From the NCBI RefSeq assembly GCF_013408175.1, contig NZ_JACBYW010000005.1, positions 62,001 through 126,000 of the forward strand: 64,000 nt of DNA, read 5' to 3'. Shown here in pieces: positions 26,704 through 33,554 of the stretch. Position 1 is the stretch's first letter, and every line of letters begins with the position of its first letter. Origin of the DNA: Actinopolyspora biskrensis. GTDB lineage: Bacteria; Actinomycetota; Actinomycetes; Mycobacteriales; Pseudonocardiaceae. Position numbers and translations under genes: made by a program. The notes below the pieces were generated by a model. That model was not told the origin of the DNA. It did not search any database and saw only the letters and a list, made by a program, of their open reading frames with translations.

Positions 26704-26732
26704 CGCGGCCGGGTGTTGCTCACCCGGCCGCG
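26704..26732 (+). terminator. Hairpin between symporter and its small partner gene
   Basis: A perfect 12 bp stem (CGCGGCCGGGTG with its complement) with loop TTGCT lies in the 77 bp gap. It could end part of the transcripts, lowering expression of the downstream gene, or stabilise the symporter mRNA. Confidence 0.6.
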
Positions 26733-26761
26733 TGTCGGAGTTCCAAGTTTGGAGGTAACCG

Positions 26762-27049
26762 TTGTCCGAGCAAACGGATTCCGGAGAGGACCGGCGCGAA
26801 ACCGGAAAGTCGGCCGCGTCGACGAAGTTGTTCGACATCCGGACGATCATCGGCGGACTCTTCGTCGTGTACGGCGTGCTGGTGGGGCTCGCCGGAATGT
26901 TTCCCACGGCGGAGGGGCTCGCCAAGTCCCAGGGCATCAACATCAACCTGTGGACGGGCCTGTCGATGCTGGCACTCGGGGGGCTCTTCCTGCTCTGGGT
27001 CAGACTTCGCCCGCTCGAAACCCCGGAGATGTCCTCGGAGGAGGGCTGA
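26762..27049 (+). CDS. Small two-helix membrane protein next to the symporter
   Basis: The 95-residue protein starts at a TTG with GGAGGT at good distance. It has a charged N-terminal 20 residues and two membrane helices: IIGGLFVVYGVLVGLAGMF and LWTGLSMLALGGLFLLWV. Position and strand suggest a partner of the SSS symporter, but I do not recognise a named family. The intergenic hairpin suggests it is made in different amounts from the symporter. Confidence 0.75.
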   Translation: MSEQTDSGEDRRETGKSAASTKLFDIRTIIGGLFVVYGVLVGLAGMFPTAEGLAKSQGININLWTGLSMLALGGLFLLWVRLRPLETPEMSSEEG

Positions 27050-27089
27050 CCTTCAGAGGTCGGCGGGGCCGGTTGCGTAGCGGTGCGGG

Positions 27090-27195
27090 TGGCGGAACCT
27101 CTCGCGGGCTCTCGCTCCGGGCAGGCCCGACATCGGGTGGCCACCTACACCACGTCGGGCCTTCCTCGCGAGAGCACCACGGGAGAACCCGCGGT
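27090..27195 (+). repeat. Palindromic intergenic repeat, module A, copy 4
   Basis: This is the clearest copy. GGCGGAACCTCTCGCGGGCT is followed by GGCCCGAC (27124-27131) and its complement GTCGGGCC (27154-27161) around the loop ATCGGGTGGCCACCTACACC. CTCTCGC and GCGAGAG, then GCGGG and CCCGC, nest around this core. Copies 11425 and 18695 are inverted; 15374 and 47478 are in this orientation. Confidence 0.75.
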
Positions 27196-27240
27196 CGGTC
27201 GGGTTGCTCAGGCTCAGCGCACCCGCGTTGAACGGAGCCC
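27191..27240 (+). repeat. Intergenic repeat, module B, copy 4
   Basis: Directly abuts module A, as at 15481. It contains GGTTGCTCAGGCTCAGCGC and ACCCGCGTTGAACGGAGCCC. A further copy lies at 29089 on the other side of the IS200/IS605 element. Confidence 0.55.
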
Positions 27241-27299
27241 CTTGAGCGGGAATTTCGGTCCGAGGTTTCGAGGCGGCTCGAGCCGCTCGTGACCTGGGG

Positions 27300-27770
27300 T
27301 TATCGGTGCGAGCTCCGGCCTTCGGGCCGGGGTGAGCCGATCGGGAGTGTTTGTGGTCGGGCACACTGCGCAGGGCGTCGCTGGTTTTTCACGTACTGCC
27401 GGATGATGCTCAGTGGCGTCCCGCCGCATGAGGCTGCGAAGTAGGACGACGACCACAAATGTCCCCGGTAGGTACGTAGTCGGAAGTGCTGCTTCGGTCG
27501 CCGCGAGGACACGCCCTTCAGGCTGTTCACCAGCTTCGATACCGCCACCTGCGGCGGGTGTTCCACGAGGAGGTGCGCGTGGTCGTCTTCCCCGTTGCAC
27601 TCGCTCAGGGTTGCCCCGAAGTCGGCGCAGACTTTCGCGAACACCTCACGGAGGAAGTCGTGGTGCTGTCCGGTGAGCACGTTCCCGCGGTACTTCGTCA
27701 CGAAGACCAAGTGGGCATGTATCCCGAAAACGCAGTTCCGACCAGTGCGATAATCCTCAGTATTGGCCAT
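27300..27770 (-). CDS. tnpA: IS200/IS605 transposase TnpA (Y1 HUH single-strand transposase)
   Basis: The 156-residue protein cuts and joins single-stranded IS ends. NCVFGIHAHLVFVTKYRGNV is the typical N-terminal beta strand. The HUH metal-binding pair is HAH in EDDHAHLLVE, and the catalytic tyrosine is in SIIRQYVKNQ. All parts are present, so TnpA may still be active. The C-terminal 25 residues overlap the left-end hairpin. The ATG at 27770 begins ANTEDYRTGRN, without a strong ribosome site. Confidence 0.9.
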   Translation of the reverse strand: MANTEDYRTGRNCVFGIHAHLVFVTKYRGNVLTGQHHDFLREVFAKVCADFGATLSECNGEDDHAHLLVEHPPQVAVSKLVNSLKGVSSRRPKQHFRLRTYRGHLWSSSYFAASCGGTPLSIIRQYVKNQRRPAQCARPQTLPIGSPRPEGRSSHR

Positions 27771-27815
27771 AGACCAACATGCTGCAGTGATCAATGGGAG
27801 GGAGGTGATCAGCCG

Positions 27816-29046
27816 ATGCAGCTGCGGTACCGATACCGGCTTTACCCGAGCGACGAGCAGCGCCGAGCGCTCGCGCAGGCGTTCGGCAACGCCCGTGTCG
27901 TCTACAACGACGCTGTGCGTGCCCGGCAGGACGCCTATGCGGCCGGGGAGACGTTTCCGAGTGGGACGCAGCTGCAGAAGCGGCTGATTGCCGACGCCAA
28001 GCACACCGACGAACGGCTGGCTCGGCCAGTGCTCCAACATCGTGCTGCAGCAGGCCATCCGCGACTGCGACCAGGCGTACAAGGACTTTTTCGACAGCTT
28101 GAAGAGCAAACGCGTCGGGAAGCGGGTGGGCGCACCCCGGTTCAAGTCCCGTAAGGACAACCGGCAAGCCATCCGACTGCGCACCGGAGGGTTTTCGATT
28201 CGAGCGAATGGGAAGCTGCGTCTTGCCCGGATCGGCGATGTCACTGTGTCCTGGTCGCGGGACCTGCCGTCCGCTCCGTCGTCGGTGACCGTGGTGAAAA
28301 CGGCCGACGACCGGTATTTCGCGTCGTTCGTGGTCGAGGTCGGCGACGAAACCCTGCCGGAAGCTGTCGAGGAACACGGCCAGGACATCGAGGGTGGACT
28401 AGACCTGGGGCTGTCGGCGTTCGTGGTGGACCAGCACGGCCGGGTCATCGACAACCCGCGTTTCCTGCGGCGCGCGGAGCGGAAGCTCAAGCGGGCGCAG
28501 CGGGAACTCAGCCGCAAGCAGCGGGGCTCGAACAACCGCGCTAAAGCCAGGCGTCGTCTGGCCCGTCAGCACGCCAAAGTTGCCGACACCCGGTCGGACT
28601 GGCTGCACAAGGCCACTACCAGCATCGTTCAGGGGAATCAACTGGTCGTGCTGGAAGAGCTGGCCGTCTCCGGTCTCGCCCGAACCCGGCTGGCCAAGAG
28701 CGTGCATGACGCCAGCTGGGGCACCTTCCGGCGACTCCTGTCAGAGAAGGCCACGCGGTACGGCCGCGAGCTGATCGTGATCGACCGGTGGCTGCCCACC
28801 AGCCAAACGTGCTCCGCGTGCGGTCGCATCGACGGGGCCAAACCGCTATCGGTGCGTACCTGGTCGTGCCCGTGCGGCACGGTCCACGACCGTGACCGCA
28901 ACGCCGCTATCAACATCCTCGCCGCAGGGCGTGCGGAGAGGCTAAACGCCTGTGGAGACCAGGTAAGACCCCACACCGGGGCACAGGTCGACGAAGCAGG
29001 AAGCAGCGCAACCCCGCGAGGGGACGCCGCTCCACGCGCGGCGTAA
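27816..29046 (+). pseudogene. tnpB: TnpB RNA-guided nuclease gene, disrupted by a +1 frameshift
   Basis: A strong GGAGGGAGGTGAT precedes the ATG at 27816. The first frame reads QLRYRYRLYPSDEQRRALAQ to HTDER; the homology then continues in the next frame from WLGQCSNIVLQQAIRDCDQA, so one extra base lies near 28017. The rest is complete: RuvC aspartate in GGLDLGLSAF, glutamate in VVLEELAVSG, zinc finger CSACG plus CPCG, and final aspartate in HDRDRNAAINIL. TnpB is the guide-RNA directed nuclease that keeps the IS at its donor site. Either the gene is dead from a single indel, or the frame is corrected by slippage or is a sequencing error. Confidence 0.85.
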
Positions 29047-29089
29047 GCCGCGCCGGAAACCCCGCCGCCCACGGCGGGGAGCACGTCAA
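28920..29089 (+). ncRNA. Putative omega RNA / right-end structured region of the IS
   Basis: In IS200/IS605 elements the guide RNA is transcribed from the tnpB 3' end through the right end. Here the tnpB tail (from AAGRAERLNACG on) is GC-rich, with several hairpins including 29060-29079. If functional, the guide would be the bases just after about 29089. This is placed by analogy; only the hairpins are seen. Confidence 0.4.
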
Positions 29090-29134
29090 GGTGCCGAATG
29101 CGCGGGCTGAAGCACCTGCGTTGAGCGGAGCCCT
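29089..29134 (+). repeat. Intergenic repeat, module B, copy 5
   Basis: GGTGCCGAATGCGCGGGCTG then AAGCACCTGCGTTGAGCGGA matches the copy at 4410 best. It begins immediately after the IS right end and ends near the stop of the convergent IclR gene. Confidence 0.5.
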
Positions 29135-29153
29135 CCGCATCGGGAGCTTTCCG

Positions 29154-29921
29154 TCATCCCGCGCGGTGCCCCAGGCGTTCGGACAGGTTGGCGGCACCGC
29201 GCACCACCGTCCCGGTGAGTTCCCGCTCGACTCGTTCGTCCCACCTGAGGATGGGAACAGCGATGCTCATCGCGGCCACCACCTCGGACGAGTGGTCGTA
29301 CACGGGCGCCGCGACGCAGGCCACCGAATCGTTGGACTCGCAGTGCTCCCGGGCCTGTCCGGACCGTGCGCGGACCTCGGCGAGCTCGGAGAGCAGACTC
29401 CGGTAGTCGGTGATGCTGTTGGCGGTCATCGGCGGCAGGGTGCTCCCGCCGTAGAGCTCCTCTAGCTTTTCCGCGGAGAGCGGTGCCAGCAGAGCCTTGC
29501 CGACCGCCGTGCAGTGGGCGGGAAGACGCCTTCCCACCGCAGAGACCATGCGTACCGGGTGCCCGCTGTCCACCTTGGCCACGTAGAGCACTTCGGTGCC
29601 CTCGCGGATTCCGATGTGCACGGTCTCGTTGCACTCCCGCGAGGTCTCCTCGGCGGCGAGCTGTCCCTCGCGGGCGAGGTCCAGCCGGTCGGCGTAGGCG
29701 GACCCCAGCTGGAAGCCCCGGACACCCAGTCTGTACCTGGAACCGCTGCCGCCCGCGTGGGTGAGGTACCCCCGTTCCACGAGCGTGCCGAGCAGCTCGT
29801 GCACCGTCGTGCGGGGAAGTTCCAGCTTGGTGGTGATCTCCGGGGCGCTCAGCTCCGCTTCGTCCAGGAACAGTTCCAGTATGTCGAAAGCCCGCTGCAA
29901 AGCGGGTACCGCTCGTGCCAC
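29154..29921 (-). CDS. IclR-family transcriptional regulator
   Basis: The 255-residue protein has the IclR winged helix (ALQRAFDILELFLDEAELSA and PEITTKLELPRTTVHELLGT) and the effector-binding domain with HIGIREGTEVLYVAKVDSG, RLPAHCTAVGKALLA and VACVAAPVYDHSSEVVAAMS. The GTG at 29921 is chosen for GAGGGGGG at eight bases and normal family length; longer in-frame upstream sequence looks non-coding. It is divergent from the catabolic operon starting at 30122. Repeated TTCGAAC/GTTGT-type sequences in the divergent region and before the symporter gene are its likely targets. Confidence 0.9.
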   Translation of the reverse strand: MARAVPALQRAFDILELFLDEAELSAPEITTKLELPRTTVHELLGTLVERGYLTHAGGSGSRYRLGVRGFQLGSAYADRLDLAREGQLAAEETSRECNETVHIGIREGTEVLYVAKVDSGHPVRMVSAVGRRLPAHCTAVGKALLAPLSAEKLEELYGGSTLPPMTANSITDYRSLLSELAEVRARSGQAREHCESNDSVACVAAPVYDHSSEVVAAMSIAVPILRWDERVERELTGTVVRGAANLSERLGHRAG

Positions 29922-30001
29922 AGCGGTCGCCCCCCTCGGTTCTTCGACGGATGAGCTCCGATCGCACCGGATCCGTGAGCGAGTCCTTGGCCGACACGTG
30001 A

Positions 30002-30113
30002 CCGGTATTTCGAACAGCTTACCGGAAATTGGGAGAAGTGGTTCGGGGGACTCGCCTATTGACCTGGTGAGGCATGTGCGGCTAAGTTGTCGAACAACGT
30101 CCGATATTTCGAA
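30002..30113. promoter_or_regulatory. Divergent promoter region with putative IclR operators
   Basis: Two sites are seen. CCGGTATTTCGAACAGC to TTACCGG (30002-30025) is bounded by CCGGTA/TACCGG. GTTGTCGAACAAC (30086-30098) followed by ATATTTCGAAC (30103-30113) is closely like the site at 24940-24968. TTTCGAAC is the common element. Confidence 0.6.
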
Positions 30114-30121
30114 CGGAGTGG

Positions 30122-31087
30122 GTGTTGGAAGCACGAACGTTCTTGCGATCCCAGGGGCTGCCCGCCGAGGACGCTGAAGAGCCCCCCGCGAGCCCCAAAC
30201 GCTTCCCGGACGGGGCGCAGTACCGCGTGGAGATCCCGAGTACCGAGGGGCCCGAGGTGCTCGACGCCGTCCTGTCCGAAGCCGCGGACCGGGACGTCCC
30301 CGTGCACCGGATATCCCAGGGCAGCGGGGCCATGATGCTCACGGACGGGGAACTCGCCGAGATGGCCGCCACAGCGGGGCGGAACCACGCGGAGCTGAGC
30401 CTGTTCGCCCGTCCGCAGGCGGGCTGGCACACCGGGGCGATGGTGGGCTCCCGGGTCGGTGCTTCCATAGCGGCCCAGGCCCGTGGCACCGATCAACTCG
30501 CCCACGTGCTGGAGGACGTGCTCCGAGCCTCCGAAGCAGGCGTGCGCAGCGTGCTGATCACGGACCTCGGGGTGCTCTCGATCGCGGCGCGGATGCGGGA
30601 GGACGGGCAGTTGCCCGCGGACATGTGCTTCAAGTGCAGTGTCCAGATGGCACTGTCCAACCCGGTCTCCATCGCGATCGCGGAGCGGCTCGGCGCCGAC
30701 ACCTACAACGTGCCGACGGACCTCTCCACCGGTCAGCTGGCCTCCATACGCGCGGCCACCGACCTGCCGCTCGACATCTACATCGAGTCCCCGGACGATC
30801 TGGGCGGATTCGTCCGGCACTACGAGATCGCCGAGATAGTCCGGGTCACCGCGCCCGTCTACGTCAAGTTCGGACTGCGCAACGCTCCCGACATCTATCC
30901 CAGCGGTGGTCATCTGACCCCCACGGCCGTCGCGCTCGGCCGGGAACGCGTGCGCCGCGCCCGCATCGGCCTGGACATGTTGCACCGCTACATGCCGGAG
31001 GCCACGACCTCGGAGCTGCCTGCCCCAGGGCTCGCCGTCCCGCGCGGTGAGTCCGCGACGAGTGAGAAGGCGAGTGATCTCAGGTGA
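30122..31087 (+). CDS. U32-peptidase-like protein of a catabolic operon
   Basis: The 321-residue protein resembles U32-family TIM-barrel proteins. Visible segments are VLITDLGVLSIAARM, the cysteine-containing DMCFKCSVQMALSNPVSIAI, RLGADTYNVPTDLSTGQLAS and KFGLRNAPDIYPSGGHL. Members are annotated as peptidases, but several act as radical hydroxylases or have unknown roles, so a true protease activity is doubtful in a sugar-acid-like operon. The GTG at 30122 or TTG at 30125 are equally near a GGAG. Its stop overlaps the start of the enolase-superfamily gene. Confidence 0.7.
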   Translation: MLEARTFLRSQGLPAEDAEEPPASPKRFPDGAQYRVEIPSTEGPEVLDAVLSEAADRDVPVHRISQGSGAMMLTDGELAEMAATAGRNHAELSLFARPQAGWHTGAMVGSRVGASIAAQARGTDQLAHVLEDVLRASEAGVRSVLITDLGVLSIAARMREDGQLPADMCFKCSVQMALSNPVSIAIAERLGADTYNVPTDLSTGQLASIRAATDLPLDIYIESPDDLGGFVRHYEIAEIVRVTAPVYVKFGLRNAPDIYPSGGHLTPTAVALGRERVRRARIGLDMLHRYMPEATTSELPAPGLAVPRGESATSEKASDLR

Positions 31088-32244
31088 AAATCACGAAGAT
31101 CGAACCCCTGGTCCTCGGGACTCCCTGGAGGGACCTGACCTACGTCCGCCTGCACACCGACGACGGACTCGTCGGTGTGGGGGAGACGCGGATGCTCGGA
31201 CACACCGAGGCGTTGCTCGGCTACCTCAACGAGGCCGCGCGCAACCACGTCGTCGGCGCCGATCCGTTCAACATCGAAGCGCTGGTGTGGCGGATGAAGC
31301 GCGGCGACTACGGCCGAGCGGGCGAGGTCGTGATGTCCGGCATCGCCTGCGTGGAGATGGCGTGCTGGGACATCATCGGCAAGGCGCTGGGCGAACCGGT
31401 GTGGCGGCTGCTCGGCGGCAACGTCCGGGACCGGGTCAAGGCCTACGCCAACGGCTGGTACACGGTGGAGCGTGCTCCGGAGCAGTTCCACGAGGCGGCC
31501 CGTTCGGTGGTGGACAGCGGTTACCGGGCGTTGAAGTTCGACCCGTTCGGTCCGGGGCGCTGGGAGCTGGAGCCCGCGGAGTCCCGCCGCTCGGTCGAAC
31601 TGGTGGAAGCGGTCCGGGACGCGGTGGGGCCCGACGTCGAGATCCTCATCGAGATGCACGGGCGGTTCACCCCGGCCGAGGCGACCCGGATGGCCGGTGA
31701 GCTGGCCCGCTTCGCGCCCAGTTGGATCGAGGAACCGGTCCCGCCGGAGAACGTCGAGGCGCTGAGCAAGGTCTCCGCGGAGACTTCGCTGGCGGTCGCG
31801 ACCGGGGAGCGCATCCACGACCGCTTCGAGTACCGGGAACTGTTCTCCCGCCAGGCGGCCGACATAATCCAGCCCGACATAGGGCACTTCGGGGGGATAT
31901 CGGAGGCCCGCAAGGTGGCCGCCACCGCGGAAACCCACTACGTGCTGCTCGCCCCGCACAACGTCGGCGGGCCGGTGCTCACGGCGGCGAACCTGCATCT
32001 CGCCGCGGTCACCGAGAACTTCAAGATCCAGGAGCACTTCAACGACTTCGCGGACGCGCACGTGAAGCAGGCAGCGCCCGGACTTCCCGAGGTCGAGGAC
32101 GGTTACTTCGCACTGCCCTCCGGCCCCGGGCTCGGGGTGGAACTCGACGTGGACTTCGTGCGCGAACATCCGGCCAGCGGAGCACGTTTCGACCTTTACG
32201 CCGAGGACTGGCAGTTCCGCGGTACGAAGGAGAAGACCTCATGA
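31084..32244 (+). CDS. Enolase-superfamily dehydratase/racemase (mandelate racemase-like)
   Basis: The 386-residue protein has the N-terminal capping domain starting MKITKIEPLVLGTPWRDLTY and a C-terminal barrel. The acid/base and metal positions are recognisable: ALKFDPFGPG (the K-x-[DH] region), EILIEMHGRF, PSWIEEPVPPEN, TGERIHDRFEYREL, DIIQPDIGHFGG and LLAPHNVGGPV. That histidine and the metal-ligand acids suit a sugar-acid dehydratase such as galactonate dehydratase. GTG at 31084 overlaps the preceding TGA, and its own stop overlaps the dehydrogenase ATG. The exact acid is unknown. Confidence 0.88.
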   Translation: MKITKIEPLVLGTPWRDLTYVRLHTDDGLVGVGETRMLGHTEALLGYLNEAARNHVVGADPFNIEALVWRMKRGDYGRAGEVVMSGIACVEMACWDIIGKALGEPVWRLLGGNVRDRVKAYANGWYTVERAPEQFHEAARSVVDSGYRALKFDPFGPGRWELEPAESRRSVELVEAVRDAVGPDVEILIEMHGRFTPAEATRMAGELARFAPSWIEEPVPPENVEALSKVSAETSLAVATGERIHDRFEYRELFSRQAADIIQPDIGHFGGISEARKVAATAETHYVLLAPHNVGGPVLTAANLHLAAVTENFKIQEHFNDFADAHVKQAAPGLPEVEDGYFALPSGPGLGVELDVDFVREHPASGARFDLYAEDWQFRGTKEKTS

Positions 32245-33260
32245 GCGACTCCGCCCGAGAGGTGCGGATCGAGCGGCCGGAAGGCCTGCGGGTCGTTCCG
32301 AGCGAACCCACGCCCCCCGGGCCGCGCGAGGTCGTGGTCGAGGTCGTCCGCAGCGGAATCTGCGGATCGGACCGGGAGGTGTTCACCGGAGGTCGGCCGC
32401 CCGAGTTCGTGCGCTACCCGGTGGTCCCCGGGCACGAGTGGTCCGGGAGGGTCGTGGCCGTCGGCGCGGAGGTGGACGAGGGGCTGAACGGCCGCCTCGT
32501 CGTGGGCGAGGGCTTCCGGGGCTGCGGCGTGTGCTCGGCGTGCAGGCGCGGGGACAACAACCTCTGCGCCGACCAGTACGACGAAACCGGGTTCACCAGT
32601 CCGGGGGCCTGGGCCACCTACCTCACCCTGCCCGCGCGGCTGCTGCACGTGCTCCCCGACGACGCGGACGCACGCAGCGCCGCGGCGCTGGAACCCGCGG
32701 CCTGCGCCGCGGCGGCGACCCTCAAGCTCGCGGCGGTGCCCGGTGAACGGGTGGCGGTCGTCGGGGGCGGCAGTCTGGGGCTGCTCGCGACGCAGCTCAT
32801 CGCATCGACCTCGCCCGCGGAGCTGACCCTGGTCGAGCCGAACGAGGCCCGTGCGGAGATCGCGGAGGCGTGCGGAGCGGGCAGGGTGTGCTCGCCCGAG
32901 GAGGCGAAGAGCCGGTTCGCGGGCTACGACGCCGTCGTGGAAGCCGCGGGGGCGTCGGGCACGGCGGACCTGGCCACGCGCCTGGCCCGCCCCGGCGGGC
33001 GCGTCGTGCTCACCGGGGTGGCCGCGGCGGACTCCGGACCGCCCGATCCGGCCCACCTGGTCCTGTCCCAGATCACGGTGCACACCGTGTTCGGAGCGCC
33101 CTCCCGTGCTTGGGGGCACGCGGTGTCGAGTTTCACCAGTGGTGCCCTCGATCCGGCGCTGATCATCACCCGGGAACTCGATCTCAGCGAGGCCGAAAGA
33201 GCCCTTCGGGAGCTGGGGGACGACCGCGGGCGTGATGTGAAGACGCTGCTCCGCCCCTGA
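32241..33260 (+). CDS. Zinc-dependent medium-chain alcohol/polyol dehydrogenase
   Basis: The 339-residue protein has the catalytic zinc sites (SGICGSDREVF and PGHEWSGRVVAVG), the structural-zinc cysteine cluster CGVCSACRRGDNNLC, and the NAD(P)-binding motif VAVVGGGSLGLLATQ. It oxidises a hydroxyl group of the substrate or intermediate. ATG at 32241 overlaps the preceding stop (ATGA), so translation is coupled with the dehydratase. Confidence 0.9.
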   Translation: MSDSAREVRIERPEGLRVVPSEPTPPGPREVVVEVVRSGICGSDREVFTGGRPPEFVRYPVVPGHEWSGRVVAVGAEVDEGLNGRLVVGEGFRGCGVCSACRRGDNNLCADQYDETGFTSPGAWATYLTLPARLLHVLPDDADARSAAALEPAACAAAATLKLAAVPGERVAVVGGGSLGLLATQLIASTSPAELTLVEPNEARAEIAEACGAGRVCSPEEAKSRFAGYDAVVEAAGASGTADLATRLARPGGRVVLTGVAAADSGPPDPAHLVLSQITVHTVFGAPSRAWGHAVSSFTSGALDPALIITRELDLSEAERALRELGDDRGRDVKTLLRP

Positions 33261-33290
33261 CCGGGGTTTTCCGTTCAGCGAGCTGTTCGG

Positions 33291-33325
33291 GTGGTGCTTG
33301 GGCGCAGCCTGCGCCCAAGCACCAC
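33291..33325 (+). terminator. 16 bp perfect hairpin after the dehydrogenase gene
   Basis: GTGGTGCTTGGGCGCA pairs perfectly with its complement around loop GCC. It lies 30 bp after the dehydrogenase stop and 230 bp before the aldehyde dehydrogenase gene. It is a terminator, or an attenuator splitting the operon. In the rest of the gap a perfect 16 bp palindrome, CGTTTCGCGCGAAACG, is at 33476-33491. Confidence 0.68.
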
Positions 33326-33554
33326 ACCAGAGCCATCAGCACGGCAAGGAAACATCACTGAGAAGCCCTCGTCCGAGAGCTCGCCGACTCCGGGAGGAGC
33401 CGGTGGCGTCCGGAGCGGTTCCCGCCGTTGGACGAACCGCCCGGGAAGAGGCCGCCCGTGTGATCCCCGGTCGAACGTTTCGCGCGAAACGTGCCACGAG
33501 CTCTCACCGAGGAACCGTCCGACGACGAACGAACCGAGGAGGTCGCGGAACTCC

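Larger units (their letters stand above)
27250..29089. mobile_element. IS200/IS605-family insertion sequence (tnpA and tnpB divergent)
   Basis: A minus-strand tnpA and a plus-strand tnpB are arranged head to head, as in IS605. Left-end hairpin CCGGCC-TTCG-GGCCGG is at 27315-27330, inside the tnpA 3' end. Right-end hairpin CCCCGCC-N6-GGCGGGG is at 29060-29079, followed by AGCACGTCAA, after which chromosomal repeat sequence resumes. The exact left boundary is not certain (27241-27300). It separates the symporter genes from the IclR-controlled operon. Confidence 0.82.

Noticed and set aside
30122-31087. True extracellular peptidase
   Set aside because: There is no signal peptide and the gene is coupled to a dehydratase in a catabolic operon; only the U32-like fold is supported.
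33476-33491. parS chromosome-partition site
   Set aside because: The palindrome CGTTTCGCGCGAAACG differs in its centre from the parS consensus (TGTTTCACGTGAAACA), and parAB/oriC genes are not nearby.
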